Below are positions 33,205 to 46,600 of a stretch of DNA of 64,000 nucleotides, piece after piece. The DNA is from Nectonema munidae. Lineage: Eukaryota; Nematomorpha; Nectonematoida; Nectonematidae. The stretch is taken from assembly GCA_030549495.1 (NCBI GenBank), contig JAUIRK010000893.1:186001-250000 (forward strand). Direction: 5' to 3'. Under the pieces are notes generated by a model. It saw only the letters and a list, made by a program, of their open reading frames with translations, did not search any database and was not told the DNA's origin. Each line of letters opens with the position of its first letter. The stretch's first letter is position 1. Both the position numbers and the translations under genes were made by a program.

Positions 33205-36200
33205 ATACAAAAAATTTGCTAACAAATTAAATAATACAGTTCGCTCTTATATATAATAATATACTTAAAAAGATTTTGACATTAAAAAATATTAATAGCT
33301 TTTTAAATATTTCATCTTACTACCAAATTTGAAAGATCACGGATTCGAGAAACAGAACGTGCAATTTGGTAAAGCAAAACTTACTTTTGGGATGAAGAGG
33401 TGGAATTTGTGCGAAGGTTGGTTCAGCGTGAAAAGTCGTTCTCAAGTTTAATAGGTTAAATCAAAATGTGGGCTAAGAGTGATGAGAATGTGGCAGTAAT
33501 TAAAAAGGCTTAGAAATATGGGTACGCCTTGTCAAGTCTGGGATTAGTGTAAGAAGTTCGTATGGAAAATGTGATAATCTGCTTCGAAGCAAGTAGGATT
33601 ATCAGAAGTTCTTGTTGCAGACTTTCTTGCCTTCAGTGTGGTGTGTGTTTAGGGCCCATTTCATACTTATTTTCCCTTAGAAATGATTTCCTTAAATTTG
33701 CTTCATCTCCTTGCAAAATCAGTGGAAAGAAGTATGGCTTTTGAAATTTTTTCTCCAAGTTTTCAATGGATTGTGTCTCTTCTCTTCACTTTCATTGGTG
33801 GTTGAGAATGGCAAGCAAACTACTTGATATGCATTCATTATGTAAATACACTGTGTAAAGAATATAATGGGGACTTCTTCTACTCTCTTTACAAAATGTT
33901 TTATTTACCCACTTACTTTGTATTATTTTGGATTATCTCACCACTTTATCAGAAGATTATAATAACCAAATGTGATGATTTTATCTAATGCACTACCAGC
34001 TCTCACATAATGCACCTTTTTTACCTGCACGAACGAATCCCTTCCAGTAGACAACATCGCTTGCATTATGTTTAAAATGAATGTGAATGGAGAAAGGAAA
34101 ATCGAGCTTTTGCGAAGCCGAGCCGTGTTTATACAGGAATTAAAAGAATGAAGTGGTGAGGATATAGGCAAGAGTCCTTAAGTACACTTTGGAGAGGAGG
34201 AAGTCCTTTTTTATTTATTCAAGCAAAATACTTCAATAGAAAGGCATATTCATATAGGAGAGCTATTAATATGTGCTGATTAAATCCATTAGTGCAGTCG
34301 TGACAAGCTTATTATCTCTCATCGCTTATTTTTGATACAGGCCAAATGAAAGGTGACCATCAGTCTCCAAATCGAAAATTTCGTCTCATAAAACTGGGTC
34401 TCGAGCCTTTTTTTGAATCATATTTCTTTACCTCAGAGAAAATAAAAAATTAATCCAAGTATTGCTTACCAGTTCAACAGTCGTTCAAATATAACAGCAT
34501 AGTTAATGACAAGCACGTGATAGAAAGTTTTCTCGAGCTATAAAGAAGACAAAGACTAAGGGGTGCAGTTTTCTTATTTTTTTCCTACTATAATTCTTTA
34601 ATATTTTAGCAAACGTAATCTAAATATTACGGAGTCTCAATTAATGTTAGGTAAGCATTTAGACTTTTTATTTGCCTTTCGGGAGCTCTTTTAGAGAACA
34701 CAATCACTTTTCTACAACTTCAGACGTTAACATTCGGTGAATTTAAAACTGAGTATTCAAAGACCACGTTTTCCTAGAACGATTCAACTAAAATTCTCAC
34801 ATGATAATATTTGTGACCTGAGCTTTTTACTCTAGCTTCTTGGTTGCATTCTAGCGCAATTTGATTGGTCAAAAAATTCAAAATTTCTACCAATCATCAT
34901 CACTAAGCCAGCACTCTCTGAAAGAGCGGTTTCAGATGTTGAAGTCTCATACGTTTCGCTTTGTCAATTCAATGGTTGTATATAATAGCATAAAAAACAT
35001 ATACATGTCAAATCTGTATTAACAGACCACTTACTGAAGCCATCAAAAGTGGACTTTGTTTGATGAATTACCTAATTAACTTACTACAAAACTTATTTTT
35101 CATTTAATTAATTTGGTAAATAATCTCATTTATTAACGAACTTTATTTGAATTTCATACTAACCTAAATGATGTATTAAAATGCTATCTGGATGTTTCTC
35201 TATCTAAACTTTACCATTTCGTTCATTAATTCTCAGATCACTCTTGACGTTATGTTGTATTTCTTTCTTTATCTTTTGTTCAAAAGAAGATTCACTATCC
35301 CTTTTTTAACTATAGTATAATATTTTAACTGTATATATATATATGAAGTTGAAAAACCCAATAGGATTTTAAACATATATCTCACAGACGGTATGAGCTA
35401 AGATAAAAAAATTGAATCTTTTTGATTGCCAAAATCTTAAAGTTTTTCTTTTTCAAATTTATAATTGTATTCCTCATCCCGCTTAATTTTATTAAACTCC
35501 TCTTGAAATTTTTTTTCTACACAGTCCGAATTAAAAAAAAAAATGGAAAAAAATTTCTTTCCAAAAAAAATCTTCTATTTCGAGTTTAAATTAATCCTTA
35601 AATCTAATCAAAATTATCTTTCAGCTAAGAAAGATGATTAAAAAAAAATTAAATCGCATTTGATTAAAATTTTCTGTTCCTTCAATAAGGTAAAAAAAAT
35701 ATTTTAAAAAGAAGCAGTTTTTCAACAGATAAAAAAGTACAGTAATGTTTTCAATCAAAGTGATTAGGAGAACTCTTGCATTTTTTATGAAATTTCTTAA
35801 GTTATATTAAAGCTAGGAATTTTCTATTTTAGACATGCTTCAAAATTTGCTTTTGAAAATCCACTTCAATATTTCTATTTAAAAAATTTGATGATAGAAA
35901 AAATCATTGTATTACTGATGTTTTTTTCCAATAAACTTCTTCTTCTTCAAATAAACATTTGGGTCGGAAACACGTCATTTCTAGAACCCCCAATGCGCAT
36001 CTTCCTTTTCTTTTATTTCAGATTAAATTGTACAAATGTGGAGCTCAATATTTCTTTCCTTAACAAGTTGAGCAATTTTACCTCAAAAATGCTGTATCAA
36101 TCATATAAATATCAAATGGATAATATTGGCATATTAGAAGATTATCAATATCAATCTTTCGCAAAACGATTTTCATAAGCTTACTTTCTACAAATAAGTA

Positions 36201-36661
36201 AAAACAAAGCCCAAATAAAATCTAGCTTATTTATTAAACATTATTTTTCTTCCATGTTTACTAATAGATGGGATTTAACACTCGCATGTCCATAATTTTT
36301 ACTACCTCCAGTATTGAGCCTCTAGAGGCCATTTTAATATATTTCGTTCCTTTATAATTTTTAGATCCAAAATAATTAAATAAAGTTCATTTCTTCATAA
36401 AATAATGATGAGCTACTTATGTTTGAATAAAAGCTTATGATTTTTTGAAAAAATATAATTGATTTAACGCCATCTATAAATAACGTAAACATTACATAAC
36501 GCCATCTAGAAACAAGATAAAATATATTTTCTAATTTTCTTTTACATCAAAAATCGTTAAGATAATAATTGAGGAATCCAAATTCTATAAATTAAATATA
36601 ATTTGAATATCACTGAAAAATTTAGAAATTTGGGATGTGTTATAAAATAAATTTCTAGAAG
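33205..36661. other. No gene seen
   Basis: AT-rich spacer with slightly more balanced composition at 33340-34200. The frames at 33562-33744 (+), 33938-34171 (-) and 35888-36178 (+) show no recognisable motif. ACGCCATCTA appears twice, at about 36469 and 36501, and also within the piggyBac element at about 52774; its meaning is unclear. Confidence 0.3.
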
Positions 36662-36847
36662 TACACTGGATCCTGGGTTTGCGAACTCAATTCCTTCGAT
36701 AAAACCGTACGTTTCTCGAAATATTCTTTAACCAAGAACGTTTTTTTATTTAATTTAAGTTATCAGAGGCAACATTTGTTGACAAAAGTGGTTCGTAAAT
36801 CGATTTGTTTGTAGAAGAAGGTGTTCACAAACTCAAGTTGCACCGTA
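36662..36847. mobile_element. Possible small TA-flanked MITE
   Basis: TACACTGGATCCTGGGTTTG at the left and TACGGTGCAACTTGAGTTTG at the right (minus strand) form an imperfect inverted repeat (roughly 19 of 27 positions) beginning with TA. That would suit a Tc1/mariner-pogo type MITE of about 186 bp. It has no coding content, and the pairing is weak. Confidence 0.4.
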
Positions 36848-39800
36848 AAAGGCGCTCATACATGCTATTCAAAAATTTTCGGTGAAAGTTAGATTCGTAC
36901 CTACTCATATATTATAAAATATCACTAAGATATATTTTGTCATTTACTTAAATTACATTTGCAAAAGTGAATTTTTTTGTCTCTTGACCATAAAATCTAA
37001 ATAAGAATCTGTTTCTTTTTGTGCTTTATTAAGTTTTGTTCATAATATTGAAAATTTATGTTTGAAAGTCTGGCTGGCAGAAATATAAGTAAAACAGGTT
37101 TGAAATAATTATTTACAAATTGATTTTTATAATCACATTTTTACATAACAAATTTTTAAATTCATGTTTAAAATTTTTTAGTCATTTTAATATGTTTTCT
37201 TTTTTAAATTGTGTTAGTTTCAGCTAGAATTAAATATCGATAGTCCAGAGAAACTAATAGGTTACATCTTAATTTTATATATGCTTGGATTTGATCAAAG
37301 TATTTCATTGGATAACATTCCACAGTTGTAAGGGCACTCTTTTTATGAAATCGGTTATTGGGAGGAATTCAAAATGAGATTTATTCGTTTTCATGATCTA
37401 TATATGACACAGAATGGGCTTAAAATATAACAGTAATCAGTATGCTTCTACTCAATTATCGTTTTTTGATCAGAAATAGTTTTATATTGATAATAATTTG
37501 GTTTTGTTTTTTAGTCATAGCACTCATTTTGATATGTCATTTTTGTTGAACTTTTAAAATGATTAATGGGAGCGAGTTCCGTAAACGTTTTGATACTTTT
37601 AGACAAAGAAAGTAGTGTATTAAATGTTATCATTTATTCTCGATATCATATGCTTTGTTACCTGTAATATATAAAATTAAATTAGAACATGCAAATGGGG
37701 TTGAAATTGTAAAAAAAAAATTAGTTCAAAATGTTAACTTACTTCGGGTTCTGAGTATGTAAATGGACAAAAACATCGATGCTGGGTTGCTTATACATTT
37801 AAGAAAAAATACAGGCAAACATTGAATTTACACCAGTAAAATAGGAACTCAAAGAAATATATATAGGCTGCATGAACCAATTATTAAGTTCGATAACGTC
37901 AAATCAAGTGTTTTTGATATTCTGAAGAAAATAAAGAAAATTTTATCGTGTAAATAGTGAAAATTTCAAAAAATTAAAAATGGTACATGTCAAAGTAATA
38001 TAATATAACAAATGAAAAACTAAAATAAAACAAAAGACAAAATAGAATTGCAAAGGAGAAAATTGAACGAAAAATGGTATATATAATAAGAATATAAGTT
38101 AAATAAAATTATATATAATATTTATATAAGAAGCTTTCATAATCTATATGCTAGTGACTATTTTCGTTCATACACTTTTCTTTTGGGTTAATTTCTGCCT
38201 ACGTAGATAACGCACGCATACGGTAAAAAAGTGCGAATTAAATGCGAGTGTTTACGGTATTTCAAAATCGCATCGACGTCCATCTTTCCAAAAATTCAGA
38301 AGATGATTAACTAATATTAATAATTTGATTGATTTGAAAACTGCTTGAATTTGAGTGTTTATTTTGCTAAAATCTTTAAATTAATGACGGTAACACTATC
38401 TTCACTTTTACCACAATTGTGGATGGGAGTTGATTTTAGTTTTATCGATAATACTAAAACAAAATTGATTGGATTTCACAAAAAGAACAAATATACAAAT
38501 ATCGTCTATACTTTGGATTTTCAAAATACTCTTAAGCGCGAAAGTTTTGACTGTTAAGAAGTCTTACTTTCCATCGCTCCAAAAATTTCGATATCAAAGC
38601 AATCATTTATTATACTCAAATTTATATTAATCATGCACGTTTTCAAACAAAGTGAATTTTTACTAAATATTGTACTCATAAAAAATGAAATTGACATATA
38701 AATAGCTAAAATATCTGTTTCAGAAAATGTATCGAGGGGTTAGAATGGCGTCCTCCACTTCCTAGATGTGCGCCCTTGGCTCTATAACTTCAAATATTTC
38801 ACGCCAGCGACAAAGATAGCATAATTTCCGCGGATATTAATTTCTGAATGCTACGTTTGGGAGGCTTGGATCTTAGGACTATAGGTGCTAAAATTATGAA
38901 AAAGTAAACATCTCATTTTCATAATCGCATCTTGAACTCAGTTCTATTTCGGCTTAGGCAACTGTTTTACGTGCACGATTTTTTGATTATTGTGATGTTT
39001 GAATAAATATATTTCAACTAATGCTTGATATGATTTCAAAAAAAAATTTCAAAATTATGAATATATCAAAATATTTTTTTTATAATTTTTTATATACCAA
39101 ATAATAATATTTTTGTTAGTTTGTAAATTAGTTATTAAAAATTTACAAATTTTCAATTTATTTACATAACATATTCTCAATATTTTAGTCAATGATAATC
39201 ATGATGTATGAAAATAATAATAATCTCGAAAATTAGAAAAACGAAAATTTAACTTTATTATAATTTTAGAGGAAAATGTTTTGTTTAAAATCGGCCAATT
39301 AGATGAGACCGAAAAGATGGTGCCAAATTGGTTGCGTCAAAACATCTCTAACGATGTTAATTGAACGACCCTTGTTCTAAAAATACTTCAAAACCTTGAA
39401 AACCGTATTAGATAGGTATCTATGAAAAGAATACAAACTGTAGAGTGTAGACAAATCTTGGTAGGCCACTGTTTCACCATAGCTGTAAAAATCGCTCATT
39501 TCAGAGTATAGAGGATTTTTAAAAACCCACAAATTAGATTATACAAAATATTTATAGATGTGGTAAGCATTTTTTATTCTCCATCCATGGTAAGAATATT
39601 CTTAAGATTTGAGAGATAGAGAATCCATGTTCGAATCACAAAAAAGTTTAACCATTTTTCCATTATTTTCAATGAACTTCAAATTCAGCGCTTATTTCAT
39701 AAACTTTTTGATTATGAAATAATCATTTTTGATAGCTGATTAAACTTTATATTCAGAGAAATTTCCTTCATGAGATGTGAGAGTAGAGATGTGAAGTTCG

Positions 39801-40133
39801 ATTCAGGTTGCGCAAATTGTGTCTTCCCTGTATAAACGCTCAACGGTACTTTCATAATTGAGGATTGATTTTTTAAGTAAGAACTTCCCGTACTAAATCA
39901 AATCTTGATATTGTACAAAAAATCTATGAAATTTATAAGTATGAAGAAAAACTGAAAATAATACGTTTCTTTTGATTTTTCGAGTTTTTCATTTAATTAA
40001 GTTAGCGAGGGAGAAAAGATCAACCATATGATGCGGGTCGGAATCTATTAGTAAATGTGGAATTCTTTTGGTGAAGTCACTCTAATATCGATTGAATATC
40101 GCATTATTCCTACAACCAATCGTGTTTACAAGC
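36848..40133. other. No gene seen
   Basis: AT-rich. A stretch near 38020-38075 carries, on the minus strand, CTTTGCAATTCTATTTTGTC, shared with 5050-5110. The frame 38345-38557 (+) shows no recognisable motif. Confidence 0.3.
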
Positions 40134-40260
40134 TTAACCGGTTAACGCCAAGAGTCGACTTTATAAAAATATGATCGTCTGCGTTAATTAATTCTTTTTA
40201 ATACAAATCGTCTGTTTTACATCAGATATCGTCTGATTATTATGGTCATTAACGGGTTAA
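40134..40260. mobile_element. TTAA-flanked MITE, subfamily B
   Basis: A 127-bp element with intact TTAA at both ends (40134-40137 and 40257-40260). The left end is TTAACCGGTTAACGCCAAGA and the right end, minus strand, TTAACCCGTTAATGACCATA. It is closely related to 33074-33204 over its full length (shared AGAGTCGACTTTA, ATATCGTCTGATTAT). TTAA is the piggyBac target. Confidence 0.8.
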
Positions 40261-43200
40261 GTAAAGAAGCTTTGATTGTGCTTCATGTTGATGCATAAAA
40301 TATTACTTACCCTTACTGTCGACTTTTTGGTTAATGGACAGTGGTCAAGGACCATTGATCTCTTTGTTAATAAACTTATTTTCCAAGGTTTTTCTGCTAA
40401 CTCTGCTATCCTTTCAAAAATTTTCATTGGAACTAGATTTGTAGAAGCTTATGTATATGAGTTAGTGAATTCAGAAAGATATATGATGTGATCTAACAAA
40501 TGCGTACTACTGAACAGGAATTTTTATTTTGATTTCAAAGCAAGAACATCAAATTCTCTTTCACCTAGTGACTTTGGATAAAAGAAAATTGTCAACTCTT
40601 AGTGCTATGGGATGCCAAGTTGCGAGTGCCCCTTACATTGTTTACAAAAACATAATTTCTTATGAATTAATATTAGAGTAACACTATCTCTGTTCTCATT
40701 CCTATGAATGTTATATGAAATAAAATTTACTTGTCAAAAAATTGGTGTCTTACAAACTGTCCGAATATTTGTCAATTATTATTTATTAAATGTCTTTCAG
40801 GAAGTTAAACTCAAAAAAAAATTTTTTATAATAAATTCACAAGCTATAGGCGTTTGCTTCCATGTTTAAATACCGTTTAAGATGTTAAAAGAGTAGCATA
40901 TATTTTACCAGTCATTGAGTAAGTGTAAAAAAGAGAAAAAGTCGAAAAAGCCATGAGTTGAACAGTTTTTCATTTCATTAAAAATTACTGAATGAAGACA
41001 AAGAGAGAGAGGGAGAGAGTAAATTTATATAAACAGTTATTTGAATCCATTAGCACTAATAAGCCATGTACATAAATATAGAGCAGATGAGTAAGTCAAT
41101 TGACACGATGAATACGCGAAAGTAAGGAAAAAACAAGTCATTATTCGATCTATGGCATGCCTTCACAGAAATACAGAATGCAGAGGAGATCTTAAACAAT
41201 GGAAGTGCGGCATTCTTCGCAACTGTCTTTAACTTTTGTTTAACTACAAGAGGCAAAGTGGCGCCTCCTTTTGTCCTACTGTTATTAATTAGCTGTGCAC
41301 ACTCGCATTCTGTGATCGGGGCGACACGCATTTCAGCATGCGAACCGCGACTACACAACGCCTTTAACCCTTCTTCTAGCACTCTCTTTGTTTTGTTCAG
41401 AAGGGAGACAGAGAAGGAGGGAGAGAGTTTGGAACATTAACAGAAATAGTTTCTGTCATCTCTGAAACAGCTGAGTGTACTTGCACTAAGCTTAGAGAAT
41501 TCATGAAACACGGCTCATCTCTACAGTCTCCTGCGCGTGTATAAAGTTAAAGGAGATTGTTTGAATCAGCGTTTCTCAGCATTATTTTACCTTCGCAGAC
41601 CACCTAAAATATATTTCAAACAGCCTTTTTGTATTTTTTTTATAACAGCGTTCGAAATTGAAGAAAATAACATTTGTTTACAGACAAAAAAAGAATCCTA
41701 ATCATAAAAATAGATAATAATTGATGAAAAAAATTGCTAGTTTGAGAAAAATTAATAATTCTGCATCAAGTTTATTAGTAATGCTAAATAAGATGCTTAC
41801 TTGGCTGTTGATGAAAGTTGACTAAAAATTTTCATTCAAGAAACATCCCTTAAGTTTATTTCTTCCCTTAAAAAGTCTTTTATTGTAAAATCAAAATTTT
41901 TTTGTTAATAAATTTTGATTTATTTTAATTTCACATATGTTTATTAGCTTTATAAATTCACTTATATATTTTGTGTTTACTCTGCAATAATTTGTTTAAT
42001 GAATGGAAGCATGCAAATATTTATCCATACTATTTCGCTTTTCTCAAGGAACCCTTAAATAACGTTAGTGGAATCCTAGTCTTCCGAGCAACATTGGATG
42101 AGAAGTTCTGAAATGAAGTGTTAAAATGCTCGAAGTTATCACATCATATATTTTTATTCATCATTTAACAGAGATAAACACAAAACACATGACTTCATAT
42201 ACTCTTCGACTTCAGATGATCTCTTTGAAGCTGTGGATAAGGGACGTGTGAGTATGGATAAAAAGAGCAGAATTATTGAAATTTTTATCATTTTATAGAA
42301 GCAAATGTCTAACGAGCTAAAAACAGGATATGTAAAATATTTGTCTCTCGACCTAACACAGAAAAATCTAAAAAGAAAGAGTAGACCTCTTTGGTATAAG
42401 TATTAGCCAGGTTTTCAATAGTTTCTTATGTATTCATTTATAATGTACGTGTTCAGATGTTGGATTATTTGGTGCAGAGTTGGGAAAACGTTTTAGTATA
42501 ATGGACAAAATTTCAAAAATCGAGGTCCGGGGGGATCACAAATACCAACTCTTGAACCTGTGTAAATCTTGTATCTAAAGTAGTGTTGGGGCAATTAATC
42601 GGAAGGGTCTTTTTTTTAAATATTAGAATCCCGTCAGAAAATTGCATTATTACCTTCCTCTACGTCAGTTCCGCTCCTAAGTTAAAACTGGCCTAACTAT
42701 GAGTTAAGCTTAACTTGCCTTTCTTTATAAATAAATGAATATGACCTTTTCTAACTATCGGATAGTACATTTTAATAGGGGAACATTTACTCCATTTTTT
42801 ACATACAGATATATCAGTGTGCGAGTGCTATAAAAAACGCTGGCAGGAGCAATTTGACATGCGGGCGGGCGTTTTTCCACCCCTGAAGTGAATACGAGTT
42901 TAAAATACTTAAACCACTGACAATTTATAAATAGGACGTTTTCTACTCGGCCAATTAAGTTGTCCTACTTTAATTGCAAACGAATATATCAAAAGCCTGG
43001 CCACTAGATTTACTCTTTGTGTGTAAATATTCAGAAAACTTCAAAATTGTCAAAGTGGCATTTCAAAACACAAAGTAAAACTGATTAGAGCTCATTATCT
43101 CAGGGTTTGAAGTAAGTGATGATGATCGAATGACAGAGAACCCACAACATGGAATAATTTCAATTCAAAATGACACTGCTCCTTTACTGTATAAAAAGAT

Positions 43201-43547
43201 CTTTATATTCTCACGACTATATTAAATGCAAGAAATATATCAACAAGGGTTGCTATGATGAATAAAGATCTACAGATATGAAAATGCCTTTTAGCTCAGT
43301 GAAGCTTATTATGTTAAATAAGACAAAATTAAACATTACGCTATAGAGTCTTTAGATGAGGGTATTCTCTTATTCGCGGACTTTCTTCCTACAAAGCCAA
43401 CCATTGCGACTGAGATGAAAAGAAATCAAAATTTGTGAAAGCTGGAAGTAAAGGTATGGTGAAAGCAACGTTACTACTGCTATCAGTTGGCATTCATAAA
43501 ATGGCCTTTCATTGAGTTGATCAACAAACTACAAAAACCTTAGAAAA
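40261..43547. other. No gene called; GC-richer island at 41190-41570
   Basis: Between about 41190 and 41570 the sequence is clearly less AT-rich than its surroundings, with CG words (GGGGCGACACGC, GAACCGCGACTAC, CTCCTGCGCGTG) and a purine-rich (GAGA)n near 41010 and 41410. Overlapping frames 41056-41382 (-) and 41258-41440 (+) arise here, but neither has a recognisable domain. A promoter or 5' exon region is possible but unproven. Confidence 0.3.
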
Positions 43548-43682
43548 ATGAGTCCATGGCTTTTTGCAGAATATATTTACGAAGCACGCTTGTTCACTCC
43601 AACCACGAAGACGAAGTTATCAAGCGTGCTTTTCCAATCAACTTTGTATACACGTAACTGTTTCACATCAACAATTTTCAAG
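43548..43682 (+). CDS. Candidate first coding exon (weak)
   Basis: An ATG at 43548 opens MSPWLFAEYIYEARLFTPTT and runs 45 codons to CAAG|GTGAGTGC, a strong donor consensus at 43682/43683. Composition is more balanced than its neighbourhood. The peptide has no recognised domain, and no following exon was identified. It could equally be a worn repeat fragment or chance. Confidence 0.22.
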
Positions 43683-46600
43683 GTGAGTGCATTAATAAGC
43701 GATTACGCTTAAGCTTAATTATGTCTTAATCGATAAATTGAGGATGAAGATAGTTTATAGAAAAAGTATGCTAGTGGAAAGATTTTGGTACTTATTGGTT
43801 ATCACAAAGATTCATCGTAGTTTACTATTTCTAGAAGTAAAAAATCCGAATCAATTCAGGTATTATCTAATGATTTGCATCAAAAGTTTAAGCGCAACTC
43901 ATTTTGCTTCAACATGGACATTAAATACTCTATAGGTAAAAACGTATTCTTGAAAAAGTGCAAAAATGAGACGAGAGAGTTTAGTTTAGACTTTAGAACA
44001 TGAGGAGCAAGGATTCGTATAATTTGACAAATTCATCCAAATTTCAGGAATAGCTTTTGGCGTGCTTCTATAAATTAATCAACTATGTAATAGAAAAATT
44101 AATGGTTAATCATAGGTATAAACTAGATAATGTCTGAAACGAATTTAGGTGGTGAAAAATCTGTTCAAAAATTATTCATTGTTAAACTGCTCTATATGAC
44201 GAAGAATTTACAGTGAGAGTCGCCCATCAAATCAGCCTGTAAAAAATTGATACATTCATTGATCATTCGGACAAAAATAGTTTCATCACCTTGTATGGTG
44301 CAAAAAATATGAATTACAAAGGGAAAAGAAGGATGGAAGTTGCGTATAAAAAAATTATTAAAGACTCACAAAAATGGATAATATTCCTTCAAGCACAGAT
44401 TTCAAGGAAACATATTTCTATTGAAGAATTTTACATTTTAAATCAGTATATATACAATAATAGAAAAAATGGCTAATCTCTATATAAAAATGTGTAAAGA
44501 CTCATTGAAATTAAAATAATAATAACTTGTATTGAAGTCATAATCTAGATCTTGTGATAAATCAATACTTATAAGGTAAATTAACGTTTATTTATAGAAA
44601 CAATAACCGCATGCAATATAAAATAAATTGGATAGCGAGAAACTGGGCTAGTAGACACAACCTGAAATAATGAATTTAATTGGTTTTTTTAATACAAATA
44701 TTCAGTTTTGTAAATAAAATGAAATATATCGATTATTTGAAGATTTTGAGTTTTGACGTAGTCACATTTGTAAAAATTTTAATTCAAGCCTTTATAGGGT
44801 AGTCTCATAAATAGACGTCTGAGCTAAGAAAATATTATACGTGCTTACTTAGATGGATCATGTATCAATCTTAAATTCTGATGGCTGGAGATTATCGTAA
44901 GTAATTATATAATTTCTATCTTTTATTATAGAATAATCATTTCTAAAAATTTTATATAAAAACCATAATAGGTGAAAATTGTTTTTAAAAAAGTTGTAAC
45001 ATAAAGTAATCTTCACATTTGAAATATAGTTGTTGGTTTACCAAAAATTGCAAATAATTCACTAATTATTGCAAATGCAATAGAAACCGTTTATAACGAA
45101 TCAGGTTACAAAGATTTCCGCTTACAACTAAGAGATCTTTAGGTCAATTCAAAACTATAGCAAATTAAATTCTAATTATAACAAAATTTCATTATAACGA
45201 AGAAATTTTTGCAAGAAGAATTTTACTTTTAACTAAAAATCATGATATGGATTAGATTATCGCGAAAAATCAATGCTACAATTGTTAGACTTTCATGAAG
45301 TAGAGCAAAATGTGGAATATTTTAAAGGGAATCAACTTAATGCGATTTTTATGCAAATTAGCGTGCTTTTCAGAAAACTAAAAAAATTTGTTTTATGGTT
45401 TTATTTTTCAAAATGACTATTATTCTTCTAATATTGATAGTCAAGATGAGGTAATGAAGGAAGCAAGGTTAACGAAGAGTTTAAGGAATTGATGCTAGTT
45501 GATAAAAGTGCAAACTTTGAACTCATTACAACGGTTGATTGATATGGTTAGTCTTGTTACCTAAGCATCATATTGACAAATACGAAAATGATAATGCTTT
45601 TGCCCACGATGAAAATGAGGTGGTGAATGTGACAAAAGGAAAAATTTATCACCAAAGTTGGAGTAAAAAAGGTAAAGATTTTCAAGCAAAGAAAATTATT
45701 TTGCTTATACAAAACGGAATCAATGATACGCTTTTGTAGGAATCAGAAAATAAAATAGTGCAAAAAAGGGAAAAACTCAAATTGAAGAACTTGAGAAAAA
45801 GAGAGGAACAAAGTTTAAAAAGCCATAATGAACTTATCTTATTGAATAAAATGTTCATATGTGCACATACTTTTTAACTTTTGAACGTGGTTTGGATATT
45901 AAGCGAACTTCGATTTGCAGAAATTCTTTATATTCCCTTTTGACAGTAGTTAAGAGTGAGATATGAAAGAAATAGAGGAGTAAAGTTACAAAATATTCAT
46001 TTCTTAATCTTTGAAGAAAAGTATGCAGACTATTTAGTCTAAAATTGATGATGTAGAAGTCGGTTGAATAAAATTTATGAGGGATAGAAACAATGCAGGA
46101 TGATAAATTGCAAAAATTCCGTCCTTTTTTTATAAGAAAGTTTATTTTACAAAGCGAAACAATTTTTACATAGATCAAATTTTGAAAAAAAACATCTGCT
46201 TAAGTTGTGTTACTATTTATGGAAGAGATCTTGTTGAATACTAATTAAGCTCTCAAAATTACTGAATCCTTAACCTAACTCAATTTCAATGATGAGTGGT
46301 GCAAGCTCAAATAAAATTTGTCTTCACATATATTTCCTTTCACAACGCTTCTCAAGGAGACACTAAATCAAGTTGTCATTTTTACTTTTCAAGAATCACT
46401 TGGGAGTTTCTTTCTTGTACAGGTGTTGCTGTATATTTTCACCTTCACTCTGTTCACTGAAAAAAACAATCTTATGAAGTTACACACTAAGTGAATATTT
46501 CATTTTAAATAGCAATAATTTTCTATTTTTATATTTTCTTCTAGGGGAACTGTCGGACTGATAAAATAATTACCCGATAGACAACTCTCCAATATTTTTG

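Noticed and set aside
33360-33470. Minus-strand stretch TTFHAEPTFAQIPPLHPK before a GTAAGT donor
   Set aside because: There is a stop just upstream and no good acceptor or partner exon, so it is too weak to call.
45085-45210. TTATAACGAA-type words suggesting a Tc1/pogo MITE
   Set aside because: No paired inverted ends or TA duplication could be drawn.
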